Assembly: GCF_004138285.1 (NCBI RefSeq) | Contig: NZ_SCFN01000001.1 | Span: forward strand, 248,001-312,000 | Source of the DNA: Gottfriedia acidiceleris | GTDB lineage: Bacteria > Bacillota > Bacilli > Bacillales > Bacillaceae_G | DNA length: 64,000 bases | Reading direction: 5' to 3' | Part shown: positions 55,441 to 64,000 of the stretch, in pieces | How the letters are laid out: each line of letters starts with the position of its first letter | How positions within the stretch are numbered: position 1 is the first letter of the stretch | The notes under the pieces: model-generated | Told to the model about the DNA's origin: nothing | Databases searched by the model: none | Seen by the model: the letters and a program-made list of their open reading frames with translations, nothing else | Made by a program: the position numbers and the translations under genes

Positions 55441-55671
55441 ATGAACTTTACAGATTATCTAATAAATGTAAAAAAACTAAATGAAGTAAAAGCGAGTCAA
55501 TATAATCATAGACTTTCAACTTTAAAAAAATATAGAATTTATAACAATGAAAAAGTTTTAAGTGTTCATATGCTAAAGAGGATTAAAAGTCTTTCCAAAG
55601 ATACAACAAAGCAATATTTAAGGACTATTAATTATCATATTGAATTTTTGAATGATCATTATAGGATGTAA
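55441..55671 (+). CDS. Small hypothetical protein, all-helical
   Basis: 76 residues with a very good site (TAGGAGGGG, 8-9 bases). Sequence is Lys/Tyr/Leu-rich: MNFTDYLINVKKLNEVKASQ, then YRIYNN and DTTKQYLRTINYHIEFLNDHY. It resembles the SAM-like core-binding domain that precedes tyrosine recombinase catalytic domains, but no catalytic domain follows. Could be a small DNA-binding protein or the remnant of an integrase. Confidence 0.5.
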   Translation: MNFTDYLINVKKLNEVKASQYNHRLSTLKKYRIYNNEKVLSVHMLKRIKSLSKDTTKQYLRTINYHIEFLNDHYRM

Positions 55672-55787
55672 CAAATGTACATTACTTCAATACTTTGTTT
55701 ATCTATGCAAAATAATGTTTGAAAGGACACTCTAAAGGATAAAATCCTGATAGATTGTCTTTTTTTATTAAACAGTTCTTGAAGGGG

Positions 55788-56306
55788 ATGAGAGTAAATT
55801 TGAAGAATTTTTATAGAGGAAGTATTTTATTTATTTTAATGATTTTTATCATGACCGGATGTAATGGAAATACACTTAATACAACTAAAAATTCAGATGA
55901 GACAAAGGTGGCGAAGATTACAATGAACCCTTCTTTTTATGTAGATCCATCAATTGATTTTTCAACTAATCAAATGACTTCGATTATTATTGAATTTAAA
56001 ACGAAGCCTGCTGTGGTAGCCGTAAAGGAAGCAGAGGCAGCGGGAAAACAACTTACTTTGGAAGAAGCGACTAAGCAAGTAGAAGAAAGTCATGCAAAAT
56101 TTCAAGAAGAATTAAAAACTCTGCTAGAGGATCAACATGTACCGTATAAGATTAGGCATGTTTATAAGACTGCACTGAATGGCGTATCGATGGAAATACC
56201 TGGGAAGGATATTAAACGATTATCACAATCAACAGTGATTGCAAGAATCTATCCAAATAAAAAAGTACATATTATGCCTCCTGTTACACCGTATAATCAA
56301 AAGTAA
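55788..56306 (+). CDS. Lipoprotein consisting of a stand-alone subtilase prodomain (inhibitor I9-like)
   Basis: About 173 residues; ATG 55788 and TTG 55800 are both plausible starts near GAAGGGG. Lipobox IMTGC anchors it to the membrane. The remainder resembles the I9 prodomain of Vpr-type subtilases: SIIIEFKTKPAVVAVKEAEA, SHAKFQEELKTLLEDQ, then YKIRHVYKTALNGVSMEIPG and VIARIYPNKKVHIM. A subtilase would continue with its catalytic domain, but the gene stops at PYNQK. So it is either a dedicated protease inhibitor or chaperone, or a truncated protease. Confidence 0.65.
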   Translation: MRVNLKNFYRGSILFILMIFIMTGCNGNTLNTTKNSDETKVAKITMNPSFYVDPSIDFSTNQMTSIIIEFKTKPAVVAVKEAEAAGKQLTLEEATKQVEESHAKFQEELKTLLEDQHVPYKIRHVYKTALNGVSMEIPGKDIKRLSQSTVIARIYPNKKVHIMPPVTPYNQK

Positions 56307-56348
56307 ATCAAAACAAGGTAGAGAAAAAAAGGACTTGGAGGGAGATTT

Positions 56349-57338
56349 ATTAAAAAAAGAGTAATTGGTCAAAATGGTCCATTCGTTTCTGAGATAGGTC
56401 TTGGGTGTATGGGAATGTCTTGGCTCTACGGGGAAGTAGATCGTAAGGAGAGTATAGCGACAATTCAAGAAGCACTTGAAAGTGGAATTACACTTCTTGA
56501 TACAGGAGATTTTTACGGTGATGGTCATAATGAATCGTTAATTAGAGAAGCTCTTCAAGGGTTTCGTAGAGAAAATATGTTTATATCAGTAAAATTCGAT
56601 GGTATACATCGCTCACCGGATGACAAATATGGAGTAGAAGATAATAAACCTGAGGCTATTAGAGATTTTCTTAAATATACTTTGCAACGTCTCGGTGTAG
56701 AATATATTGATTTATATCAACCAGCCAGGATCGATCCAAAAATACCGGTTGAAGAAACGATTGGAGCAATTAGTGATTTAATTAAGGAAGGCTATGTACG
56801 ACATGTTGGTCTTTCTGAAGTAGGAGCTAAAACAATCCGTCGTGCACACGCGACTCATCCGCTAAGTTGGGTACAGTCTGAATACTCACTATTTAATCGA
56901 GAAATCGAGCTAGAAATTTTACCGACTTTACAAGAATTGGGAATAACATTATCAGCATACGGAGTACTCTCAAGAGGATTATTGAGTGGGTCTTGGACTA
57001 AAGAGCGAATATTAAGTCCAAATGATAAGAGAATGAAGGCTCCAAGATTTACGAACGAAAATCTTGGAAGGAATTTAATGCTCGTAGAAGCTTTGCGAGA
57101 AATTGCACTTGAGAAACAAGTACCTGTTTCTAATCTTGCTATTGGTTGGGTACTCTCCAAACATGAAAACGTAATTCCTTTAGTAGGAGCTAGAAAAAGA
57201 ACTCAGCTTAAAGAAACATTGGGTGTGACTAATCTAAATTTGAGTGCCGAGGATCTAGGACGAATTGAAAAAGCTGTACCACAAGAGTTTGTCGCCGGGG
57301 AATATTATGCTGTCCCGCGTAAAAAGTGGTTTTTTTAA
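56349..57338 (+). CDS. Aldo/keto reductase; probable ATT start
   Basis: 329 residues if begun at ATT 56349. The conserved AKR N-terminus IKKRVIGQNGPFVSEIGLGC precedes the first ATG (56403/56409), and the frame is closed by TAG upstream with no ATG, GTG or TTG between. GGAGGGAG lies just before ATT. AKR features: DTGDFYGDGHNESLIREAL (Asp/Tyr of the tetrad), the Lys region SVKF, and SEYSLFNREIE. His of the tetrad is not obvious (a QPAR segment is at that place). NADPH-dependent reduction of carbonyls, cytosolic. Confidence 0.78.
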   Translation: MKKRVIGQNGPFVSEIGLGCMGMSWLYGEVDRKESIATIQEALESGITLLDTGDFYGDGHNESLIREALQGFRRENMFISVKFDGIHRSPDDKYGVEDNKPEAIRDFLKYTLQRLGVEYIDLYQPARIDPKIPVEETIGAISDLIKEGYVRHVGLSEVGAKTIRRAHATHPLSWVQSEYSLFNREIELEILPTLQELGITLSAYGVLSRGLLSGSWTKERILSPNDKRMKAPRFTNENLGRNLMLVEALREIALEKQVPVSNLAIGWVLSKHENVIPLVGARKRTQLKETLGVTNLNLSAEDLGRIEKAVPQEFVAGEYYAVPRKKWFF

Positions 57339-57356
57339 AAATATTATTCTCTTTTT

Positions 57357-57389
57357 TAGACTATTACTTTTGTATAGTCTATTTTTTTG
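57357..57389 (+). terminator. Terminator after the aldo/keto reductase
   Basis: TAGACTAT pairs with ATAGTCTA, followed by seven T. Confidence 0.75.
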
Positions 57390-57519
57390 TATAAAACTCC
57401 AAAAACTATTCAGTGATTCTTTTATTAAAATTTGGTTATTAAGCGTTTTTAGTCTACAAAAACAAAATAAATTTGCTATTATGATATAAAAAAGCTAGAA
57501 GTGAAGGTGAAACAACACG

Positions 57520-58986
57520 ATGGAAATTCATTTAGTTGCAAAAGATGAGTTAGAAGCTTCAGGAATTCGGTGGGTCGTGGAATCGCACTTTACTGGTATT
57601 AACCTTGTTTCTTGGGAAACGATGGGAGAATTTGAAAAGGCTATTCAAAAGCAGCAGCCCGACCTTGTAATATTTGATATGGACCATTGGAAAAATGAGA
57701 GTGAAAGATTTGGTGATTTAATCCAAAAATTTTCAATTCGTTGGTTAGGTATTTCATCCGAGCGAATTTTTCAAACTGCCTATCTAGCATTACAATATCG
57801 AGCGGAGGATGTATTGTTTCGCCCATTTTCTCCTACTGATTTAATTAAGCATATTCAACAATTACGCTATCAAATTCGTAATAAAGAACGATACTTTACT
57901 AGAAACATTAATGAAGAAATAAGCTCATTTAATATAGATTATCCTGACCTTTTTTTGAATGAACGAATGTATGATGGTCCGATTACGATGGTTGCATTTT
58001 TGACACCAAATTCAGGGACACTTCCTCTTGTCTATAAAGCATTAGAACGAAATCCCTTTACCGGGAAAAATCGTTTATTCGTAGGATCTGACTTTATTTT
58101 ATGTGTCCATGAAGTTGATGAAGTGTTATTGCAGGACGAATATAATGCATTTCTTGCTCGTTGGAAAGAAATGATGGATGAGCCTCTTGCAATCGTAATG
58201 AAATTCGGAGCCGAGGAAGAAACATTAAAAGATATTTTCGAACAAACACTTCAGTTAACACGGAGAATCTTCTTTGAAGGTTATGATATTATTTTGGCAG
58301 AAAACGAACCAATGCCATATCAAGAGAAGGATCCATTCCTTACACCTCTAGAGCAACGTCACTGGATTGAAATGCTAGAAAGAAGAGATGCAAAAGCGAT
58401 TCGAGACTGGATGGAACAAGAATTTTTAACCTTTCAGCAGCCTTACCCAGATCCAGAAATTGTTCGAATCCGATTAACGAGTGTACTTGCACAAATAAGA
58501 AGATATATGAAATCAAATAATCTTCAGAATGCATCATGGGAAGGTACCTATTATGATATTTTCCAAAAAATTGTACATGGACCGATCATCTATCAAATTG
58601 TTCAAGAATTGCTTGATTTTACAACAAGTTTATTGCTACAAGGATATGATTCTTCCCAAGAAGGCCATCGTACATTAGTTGAGAAAACAAGGGAGTTAAT
58701 TGAATCGAATTATTGGGATGCCGGATGGAGCTTAACGGATTGCGCTGATGCACTACGGATTAATAAAAGTACACTTAGCCGTCGCTTTGCAGCCGAATCA
58801 AATCATTCGTTTAGAGAGACGCTTCATGAAGTGCGAATTAGAGAAGCAAAACGATTATTAGATGAAACAGACTTACCACTAGATGAAATTTCAAGATTAA
58901 TTGGCTATTCTCACCAATCATATTTTAATGCAAAGTTTAAACAGCTTGAGGGGTGTACTCCTTTAGTTTATCGATCTGGATTGTAG
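57520..58986 (+). CDS. AraC-family regulator with an N-terminal receiver-like domain
   Basis: 488 residues with GAAGGTGA upstream. Residues 1-120 look like a response-regulator receiver (DLVIFDMDHW with Asp53 and VLFRPFSPTDLIKHI in place of the usual Lys-Pro motif), but the N-terminal acidic pair and the Lys are degenerate, so phosphorylation is doubtful. A long middle domain of about 250 residues matches the YesN-type linker. The C-terminal AraC HTH pair covers about 390-488 (WSLTDCADALRINKSTLSRRF and LIGYSHQSYFNAKFKQLEGCTP). No kinase gene is adjacent. Target unknown. Confidence 0.85.
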   Translation: MEIHLVAKDELEASGIRWVVESHFTGINLVSWETMGEFEKAIQKQQPDLVIFDMDHWKNESERFGDLIQKFSIRWLGISSERIFQTAYLALQYRAEDVLFRPFSPTDLIKHIQQLRYQIRNKERYFTRNINEEISSFNIDYPDLFLNERMYDGPITMVAFLTPNSGTLPLVYKALERNPFTGKNRLFVGSDFILCVHEVDEVLLQDEYNAFLARWKEMMDEPLAIVMKFGAEEETLKDIFEQTLQLTRRIFFEGYDIILAENEPMPYQEKDPFLTPLEQRHWIEMLERRDAKAIRDWMEQEFLTFQQPYPDPEIVRIRLTSVLAQIRRYMKSNNLQNASWEGTYYDIFQKIVHGPIIYQIVQELLDFTTSLLLQGYDSSQEGHRTLVEKTRELIESNYWDAGWSLTDCADALRINKSTLSRRFAAESNHSFRETLHEVRIREAKRLLDETDLPLDEISRLIGYSHQSYFNAKFKQLEGCTPLVYRSGL

Positions 58987-59021
58987 GAAGTAGTTTAAAG
59001 CACTTTAATATTCCCCAAATT

Positions 59022-59052
59022 GACTGCTATTGCTATAGTAGTCTTTTTTTGT
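59022..59052 (+). terminator. Terminator after the AraC regulator
   Basis: GACTGCTAT pairs with ATAGTAGTC, followed by a T run. Confidence 0.75.
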
Positions 59053-59193
59053 CATATTAGTATATTGTAACCGTAATAAAATTAAGATCGATAAATAACA
59101 GAGAATAGGCGGTAAAAATTAGTGAAACTACCAATTTTTAGTGTAATTGCTGTAAAAAGCATCGTCTTCATGCTGATGTATCATAATTAACTT

Positions 59194-59211
59194 TTTTCTA
59201 TTAATTAATTA
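59194..59211 (+). promoter_or_regulatory. 18-bp AT-rich element shared with the VOC gene promoter region
   Basis: TTTTCTATTAATTAATTA upstream of the DinB-like gene. The identical 18-mer occurs in reverse at 60345-60362 upstream of the divergent VOC gene. Possible common operator. Confidence 0.35.
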
Positions 59212-59262
59212 ATTATTATAAAATTAAATTTTATGTAGAAAAAAATGAAAGGGGTTGCAACT

Positions 59263-59790
59263 ATGTACGAATGGAACAAATTACTATTAGTTGGAGAACA
59301 AGATGGCGTAAAAGGAGATTTTAATACATTAATTTCTATGATGAATTATGTAAGATATACAACTTTGGAAGCTATTAAAGATATTACAGTGGAGGAGTTA
59401 GATTATTTGCACACCCCAACAGGTAATACAATTGGGATGTTGTTAACCCATATGGCAGGAGTTGAGTATTGGTATCAACTTAATACATTTGAAAATCGAG
59501 ATTTAAATTCAGAAGAAGAAGAGAAATGGTTACCTGGTTTAGATTTAGATGATCATGCTAGAAAGACAATTAAAGGTAATGATGCAGACTATTATATTAA
59601 TCTTTTAAACTCGGTTCGAGAAGAAACTTATGCAAAATTTAATACACTTTCAGATGAGTGGTTGTATGAGCAGACAGAGTTTGGTAGAGCAAAAGCTACA
59701 AATTACTTTAAATGGTTTCATGTATTTGAGGACGAAATCAATCACCGTGGACAAATCAGAATGATCCGTAAATTATTTAAAAATGCTTAA
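59263..59790 (+). CDS. DinB/DUF664 family protein
   Basis: About 175 residues from ATG 59263 (AAAGGGG upstream). Four-helix-bundle DinB-like fold with His ligands in GMLLTHMAGVEYWY and in WFHVFEDEINHRGQIRMIRK, the usual metal-binding triad. Relatives act as thiol (bacillithiol or mycothiol) transferases or are of unknown role. The name DinB refers to B. subtilis DinB, not the polymerase. Confidence 0.85.
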   Translation: MYEWNKLLLVGEQDGVKGDFNTLISMMNYVRYTTLEAIKDITVEELDYLHTPTGNTIGMLLTHMAGVEYWYQLNTFENRDLNSEEEEKWLPGLDLDDHARKTIKGNDADYYINLLNSVREETYAKFNTLSDEWLYEQTEFGRAKATNYFKWFHVFEDEINHRGQIRMIRKLFKNA

Positions 59791-59794
59791 AAAT

Positions 59795-59834
59795 AGCCTG
59801 TATCATCGAATTATATAAATCGATGATACAGGCT
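59795..59834. terminator. Bidirectional terminator
   Basis: AGCCTGTATCATCGA pairs exactly with TCGATGATACAGGCT between the convergent DinB-like and VOC genes. Confidence 0.8.
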
Positions 59835-59868
59835 TATAATTTAGATTTTCCTCGACTATTCTCTCATA

Positions 59869-60252
59869 TTAACTAGTACAGATCATTAATACATTCCCAT
59901 CCAAATCTTCAAAGTTAAAATATGCAAATTCACCAATGCGTTCAATTTCTTTTACGATTGTAATATTATTTTTTTTCATAAAGTTATAAGCAGCGTCTAT
60001 ATCTTCAGTGTAGAAATTAAATAACACATTTTTTGAAGGTTCGAACTTAAAATTAGGATCAAAAGTATGGTCATCTAATGTAAGTCCAGTAGTACCTGTT
60101 ACTGGGATGTTGAAAACTGGGGATTTAATCTGGCTACTATCGAACGTAATACCAAGGAGTTTACAATACCAATTAACTGATTTTTTTAGATCCTTAACAT
60201 GGATAAAAACATAGTTAACTTTATTAACAATTGGAGAAACAGTTGATTTCAT
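59869..60252 (-). CDS. VOC (glyoxalase/bleomycin-resistance) family protein
   Basis: About 127 residues from ATG 60252 (GGTGG eight bases upstream). Two beta-alpha-beta-beta-beta modules: VNYVFIHVKDLKKSVNWYCKLLG and LFNFYTEDIDAAYNFMKKN, ending YFNFEDLDGNVLMI. These fit the VOC metal-site positions (His in FIHV, Glu/Asp in the last strands). Could be a lyase, dioxygenase or binding protein. Convergent with the DinB-like gene, with which it shares an upstream element. Confidence 0.83.
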   Translation of the reverse strand: MKSTVSPIVNKVNYVFIHVKDLKKSVNWYCKLLGITFDSSQIKSPVFNIPVTGTTGLTLDDHTFDPNFKFEPSKNVLFNFYTEDIDAAYNFMKKNNITIVKEIERIGEFAYFNFEDLDGNVLMICTS

Positions 60253-60344
60253 GACGATTCCACCTTTCGATTTAATCAATTAATGAATTCAACATCACAT
60301 ATTTTAAACCTCTTTTATATTCATAGTTTTCTTTTAAGATAGAC

Positions 60345-60362
60345 TAATTAATTAATAGAAAA
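60345..60362 (-). promoter_or_regulatory. 18-bp element, inverted copy
   Basis: Reverse complement reads TTTTCTATTAATTAATTA, identical to 59194-59211; about 93 bp upstream of the VOC start. Confidence 0.35.
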
Positions 60363-60412
60363 TGAGATAGTTTATAAAAATACAAATTAAAGTTAAGTAA
60401 TGTGAAATAAAA

Positions 60413-60435
60413 TATAAAATAATCATTATTTTATA
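60413..60435. promoter_or_regulatory. Perfect 23-bp palindrome upstream of hutU
   Basis: Arms TATAAAATAAT and ATTATTTTATA around a central C. The 7-1-7 core AAATAAT-C-ATTATTT has the geometry of Fur/PerR boxes, with mismatches to both consensus sequences. It lies 60 bp before hutU and is a candidate operator. Confidence 0.45.
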
Positions 60436-60494
60436 ATAAAATATCGGAAAATTCGTGTTAGACTGAAAATATCACATCAAGGGGGTATTAAATT

Positions 60495-62171
60495 ATGAAT
60501 ACGGTTACAGTTGATAAAGTAGTTAGATATAGAGGTACGGAATTAAATACAAAAGGTTGGCAACAAGAAGCAGTTCTTCGTATGTTAATGAATAATTTAG
60601 ATCCAGATGTAGCAGAGCGTCCAGAGGATCTTGTTGTATATGGTGGAATTGGTAAAGCAGCTCGTAACTGGGAGTGCTTCGATGCGATTGTTGATTCATT
60701 AAAGAATTTAGAAAACGATGAAACATTATTAGTTCAATCTGGTAAACCAGTAGCAATTTTTAAATCTCATACGGATGCACCACGTGTTTTAATTGCTAAC
60801 TCAAATCTAGTACCTGCTTTTGCTAATTGGGATACTTTCCACGAATTAGATAAAAAAGGTTTAATGATGTACGGTCAAATGACAGCTGGTAGCTGGATTT
60901 ATATCGGTTCTCAAGGTATTGTTCAAGGAACTTACGAAACATTTGCTGAATTAGCAAAACAACATTTCAATGGCACGCTTGCTGGTACAATTACTGTTAC
61001 TGCTGGTCTTGGTGGAATGGGTGGGGCTCAACCACTTGCTGTTACAATGAATGGCGGAGTTTGTATCGGGATCGATGTAGATGAAACTAGAATCGATCGT
61101 CGTATCGAAACTAGATATACGGATGTAAAAACAGATTCATTAGATGAAGCAATTCGTCTTGCTGAAGAAGCGAAAAAAGAAGGAAAAGCATTATCAATCG
61201 GTCTAATCGGAAATGCATCTGATATTTTACCAGAAATGATTGCTAGAAACTTTATTCCAGAAGTATTAACTGACCAAACATCAGCGCACGATCCATTAAA
61301 CGGTTATACTCCATCGGGAATGTCTTTAGAAGAAGCTGCAGAATTAAGAGCCTCAAACCCAGAATTATATGTTGCTCGTTCTAAAGCTTCAATGGCAACT
61401 CACGTAAAAGCAATGCTTGAAATGATGGAAAAAGGATCTGTGACATTTGATTACGGTAATAATATCCGTCAAGTTGCGAAGGATGAAGGTGTAGAAAATG
61501 CATTTGACTTCCCAGGATTCGTTCCAGCATATATCCGTCCACAATTCTGTGAAGGTAAAGGTCCTTTCCGTTGGGTAGCATTATCAGGTGATCCTGAGGA
61601 TATTTACAAAACTGACCAAGCTATTTTACGTGAATTTGCTGATAATGAGCATTTATGTAACTGGATTCGCATGGCTCAGGAAAAAGTTGAATTCCAAGGC
61701 TTACCTTCTCGTATTTGCTGGTTAGGTTATGGCGAGCGCGCTCGTTTCGGTAAAATCTTAAATGACATGGTTGCAAGTGGCGAATTAAAAGCTCCAATTG
61801 TGATTGGACGAGACCATTTAGATTCAGGTTCTGTAGCATCTCCAAATCGTGAAACAGAAAGCATGATGGATGGATCAGATGCAGTAGCAGACTGGCCGAT
61901 CTTAAATGCAATGATTAATGCAGTTGGTGGAGCTACTTGGGTATCAGTTCACCACGGTGGTGGAGTAGGAATGGGTTATTCATTACATGCTGGTGTCGTA
62001 ATTGTTGCAGATGGAACAAAAGAAGCGGAAGCACGTATTGAGCGCGTATTAACAACGGATCCTGGAATGGGTGTAGTTCGTCACGCTGATGCGGGTTATG
62101 AGCTAGCTAAACAAACTGCTCGTGAAAGAGGAGTAAATATTCCAATGCTTGATAAAGGGACTGATAAGTAA
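60495..62171 (+). CDS. hutU: Urocanate hydratase
   Basis: 558 residues, full length for the family. Characteristic blocks: [78 protein letters not shown] and [13 protein letters not shown]. It uses NAD+ to convert urocanate to imidazolone propionate, step 2 of histidine degradation. AAGGGGG lies upstream. The stop overlaps the hutI start (TAATG), so they are translationally coupled. The histidase gene (hutH) is not in the window. Confidence 0.97.
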   Translation: MNTVTVDKVVRYRGTELNTKGWQQEAVLRMLMNNLDPDVAERPEDLVVYGGIGKAARNWECFDAIVDSLKNLENDETLLVQSGKPVAIFKSHTDAPRVLIANSNLVPAFANWDTFHELDKKGLMMYGQMTAGSWIYIGSQGIVQGTYETFAELAKQHFNGTLAGTITVTAGLGGMGGAQPLAVTMNGGVCIGIDVDETRIDRRIETRYTDVKTDSLDEAIRLAEEAKKEGKALSIGLIGNASDILPEMIARNFIPEVLTDQTSAHDPLNGYTPSGMSLEEAAELRASNPELYVARSKASMATHVKAMLEMMEKGSVTFDYGNNIRQVAKDEGVENAFDFPGFVPAYIRPQFCEGKGPFRWVALSGDPEDIYKTDQAILREFADNEHLCNWIRMAQEKVEFQGLPSRICWLGYGERARFGKILNDMVASGELKAPIVIGRDHLDSGSVASPNRETESMMDGSDAVADWPILNAMINAVGGATWVSVHHGGGVGMGYSLHAGVVIVADGTKEAEARIERVLTTDPGMGVVRHADAGYELAKQTARERGVNIPMLDKGTDK

Positions 62172-63427
62172 TGACAAAACCAATTTGGATTAAAAATGCA
62201 GCTCAATTAGCAACGCTTGATTCTGAAGTTAAAGGCCCACGCTCAAAGGAAGCAATGTCAGTTCTTGGTTTAATTGAAGACGGAAGCTTATGGATTGAAG
62301 ATGGAGTAATCAAAGCCGTTGGTACAACAAAAGAAATTCAAGATCGCTATGCAGAAGAAATTCATGAAGTAGAAGTAGTTGATGCAACAAACCATTTAGT
62401 AACTCCTGGACTAGTGGATCCACATACACATGTAGTGTATGGTGGAAGCCGAGAACGTGAATTTGAAATGCGTCTTGAAGGTGCAACATATATGGATATT
62501 ATGAATTCGGGTGGCGGAATTCATGCGACTGCCCGTATGACTCGTGAAGCGACTGAAGAAGAATTAATGGAACAAACTATGCGTCGTCTAGATTCATTCA
62601 TTGCACACGGTGTGACAACTGTAGAAAGTAAAAGCGGTTATGGAATGGATTTAGAAACCGAGTTGAAACAGTTAAGAGTGATGAAAAAATTAAAAGAAAA
62701 GCATGCAGTTGAATTAGTTCCTACTTTTATGGGTGCTCATGCAGTACCGAAAGAATTTAAAGGACGAGAAGATGAATTTGTTGATCACCTAATTAACGAC
62801 ATGCTACCAATCATAGCAGAAGAAAAATTAGCTGAATTTAATGACGTATTCTGCGAAAAAGGTGTATTTACGCCAGAACAATCAGAGCGAATTTTAGAAG
62901 CAGGAAAAAAATATGATCTAATTCCAAAAATTCATGCTGATGAAATTGAACCATATGGCGGAGCGGAATTAGCTGCAAAAGTTGGTGCTATTTCAGCCGA
63001 GCATTTATTAAAAGCTTCTGATGAGGGTATTTCTGCAATGGCTAAATCAGGTACAATTGCTTGTCTTCTACCTGCAACTGCGCTTTATTTACGTGAAGAT
63101 GCTGCAAAAGGTAGAAAAATGATTGATGAAGGAGTAGCTGTGGCAATTTCAACTGACTGTAATCCAGGTTCTTCACCAACAACTTCGATGCCACTTGTAA
63201 TGAATTTAGCTTGTATTTCAATGAGACTTACTCCTGCTGAAAGCTTAACGGCAGCAACATATAACGCTGCGTGTGCTATTAATCGCGAGGATAAAATTGG
63301 TTCTCTTGAAGTTGGAAAGCAAGCAGACATTGTATTATGGAATGTAAAAAACTATCAAGAATTACAATATTTATTTGGTGTTAACCATGTGAAATCTGTT
63401 TGGAAAAAAGGTATTAAGATTGTGTAA
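62171..63427 (+). CDS. hutI: Imidazolonepropionase
   Basis: 418 residues, amidohydrolase superfamily. His-x-His in VDPHTHVVYGGSREREFEMR, MGAHAVPKEFKGRE, His in IHADEIEPYGGAELA, His in SAEHLLKASDEG and Asp in STDCNPGSSPT are the HutI metal and substrate residues. It hydrolyses 4-imidazolone-5-propionate to formiminoglutamate, step 3. Downstream is an MFS gene after 70 bp rather than hutG. Confidence 0.96.
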   Translation: MTKPIWIKNAAQLATLDSEVKGPRSKEAMSVLGLIEDGSLWIEDGVIKAVGTTKEIQDRYAEEIHEVEVVDATNHLVTPGLVDPHTHVVYGGSREREFEMRLEGATYMDIMNSGGGIHATARMTREATEEELMEQTMRRLDSFIAHGVTTVESKSGYGMDLETELKQLRVMKKLKEKHAVELVPTFMGAHAVPKEFKGREDEFVDHLINDMLPIIAEEKLAEFNDVFCEKGVFTPEQSERILEAGKKYDLIPKIHADEIEPYGGAELAAKVGAISAEHLLKASDEGISAMAKSGTIACLLPATALYLREDAAKGRKMIDEGVAVAISTDCNPGSSPTTSMPLVMNLACISMRLTPAESLTAATYNAACAINREDKIGSLEVGKQADIVLWNVKNYQELQYLFGVNHVKSVWKKGIKIV

Positions 63428-63497
63428 TTAGTCGCAGAAAATGATAAAACAATGGGGGTCCCTTCTGATAAAAATTAAATAGGAGGAACTAGCTTTA

Positions 63498-64000
63498 ATG
63501 AAAAATAATTATAGATTCTTTATCATTTTTATGATCATTATGATCACAATTGTTAATTATATCGACCGAGGTGCAATTGCATATGCACAGGCAGAGATAA
63601 TTAAAGAGTTTGGTTTAAGTCCTATAAGTTGGGGTAAAATCCTAGGTTACTTCGGATATGGCTATATATTTGGAGCATTATTTGGTGGAGCTTTCGCCGA
63701 TAAAAAAGGACCTAAATTTATGTGGATACTTGCCGCAACTGCCTGGTCAATTTTTGAATTAGGCACTGTATTTGCTGGTAATTTAGGTGCAACTTTATTT
63801 GGTGGATCAGCTTTAGCTGGATTTGCAGTTTTCCGAGTATTATTTGGATTTGCAGAAGGTCCTACCCTCTCAACAATGAATAAAACTATGGCCAACTGGG
63901 TTTCTCCGAAAGAAAGAGGGTTTGCAGTTGCGCTTGGTTTAGTAGGTACACCGGTAGGAGCACTTATTACTGCACCAATCGTAGTTGCTCTATTATCAGT
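63498..64000 (+). CDS. MFS transporter, 5' part (ACS/hexuronate-type), runs off the window
   Basis: 167 residues visible, starting ATG 63498 with AGGAGG upstream. The first helices read MIIMITIVNYIDRGAIAYAQ and the loop after helix 2 is GGAFADKKGPKFMW, which is MFS motif A. The NYIDR feature is common in the anion:cation symporter branch. Right behind hutU-hutI without a visible terminator, so it may import urocanate or histidine-derived acids; this is inference from position. Confidence 0.82.
   Translation, partial: MKNNYRFFIIFMIIMITIVNYIDRGAIAYAQAEIIKEFGLSPISWGKILGYFGYGYIFGALFGGAFADKKGPKFMWILAATAWSIFELGTVFAGNLGATLFGGSALAGFAVFRVLFGFAEGPTLSTMNKTMANWVSPKERGFAVALGLVGTPVGALITAPIVVALLS

Overview
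The window is AT-rich DNA from an endospore-forming member of the Bacillaceae. Evidence for this is two GerA-type germinant receptor operons, a subtilisin, a bacillolysin-type neutral protease, strong AGGAGG-type ribosome binding sites, frequent GTG/TTG starts, and a dispersed palindromic repeat of the kind found in Bacillus genomes. I see no rRNA, tRNA, CRISPR array, transposase or replication origin. The species cannot be fixed from the sequence alone.

Layout. Positions 1-2.3 kb: 5' part of a secreted subtilisin, a tiny repeat protein and a Rossmann-fold oxidoreductase. 2.4-23 kb: a large catabolic island. It holds a YesM/YesN-like two-component system with an SSF transporter, a dipeptide/oligopeptide-type ABC importer (two permeases, two ATPases), two lipoprotein binding proteins, two long amidohydrolases, a tandem trio of cytosine-deaminase-like amidohydrolases, a DMT exporter and an NCS2 nucleobase permease. 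Three promoters in this island share one architecture: two GTAAAGA-like direct repeats exactly 21 bp apart, with a TATAAT box 36 bp after the start of the second repeat. I read this as one regulon driven by the adjacent AraC-type response regulator. The substrate is unknown, but the gene set points to import and hydrolytic opening or deamination of a cyclic or amide-containing nitrogen compound. This is the best candidate for an undescribed system.

23-29 kb: a LacI-family repressor divergent from an aldehyde dehydrogenase, followed by a GABA aminotransferase and a GABA permease, a GABA-utilisation set with two ATACGTAT-type operators. 29-33 kb: a UvrC-like protein lacking the catalytic C-terminal half, a small membrane protein, an ATPase, a DUF952 protein and a UDG-like protein. 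33-37 kb: germination receptor operon 1 (A-B-C). 37-42 kb: MarR/MFS efflux pair with two operators, a YitT protein, an FAD dehydrogenase, and a MerR-type promoter driving only a MerR stub. 42-47 kb: an indolepyruvate/keto-acid decarboxylase that looks foreign, LacI and HAD genes, and a frameshifted alpha/beta hydrolase. 47-49 kb: neutral protease. 49.5-53.2 kb: germination receptor operon 2, with its C gene frameshifted in a T9 tract. 53.6-56.3 kb: an accessory patch with a toxin-antitoxin-like pair, small ORFs and a lipoprotein that is just a protease prodomain. 56.3-60.3 kb: aldo/keto reductase, AraC regulator, DinB-like and VOC proteins. 60.4-64 kb: hutU-hutI of histidine degradation and the start of an MFS transporter.

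Two gene interruptions fall at 9-nt homopolymers, and two genes appear to need ATT starts (or hold a 5' lesion). These may be real phase or slippage sites or assembly indels. All coordinates, alignments and motifs were read by eye; no database search was run.
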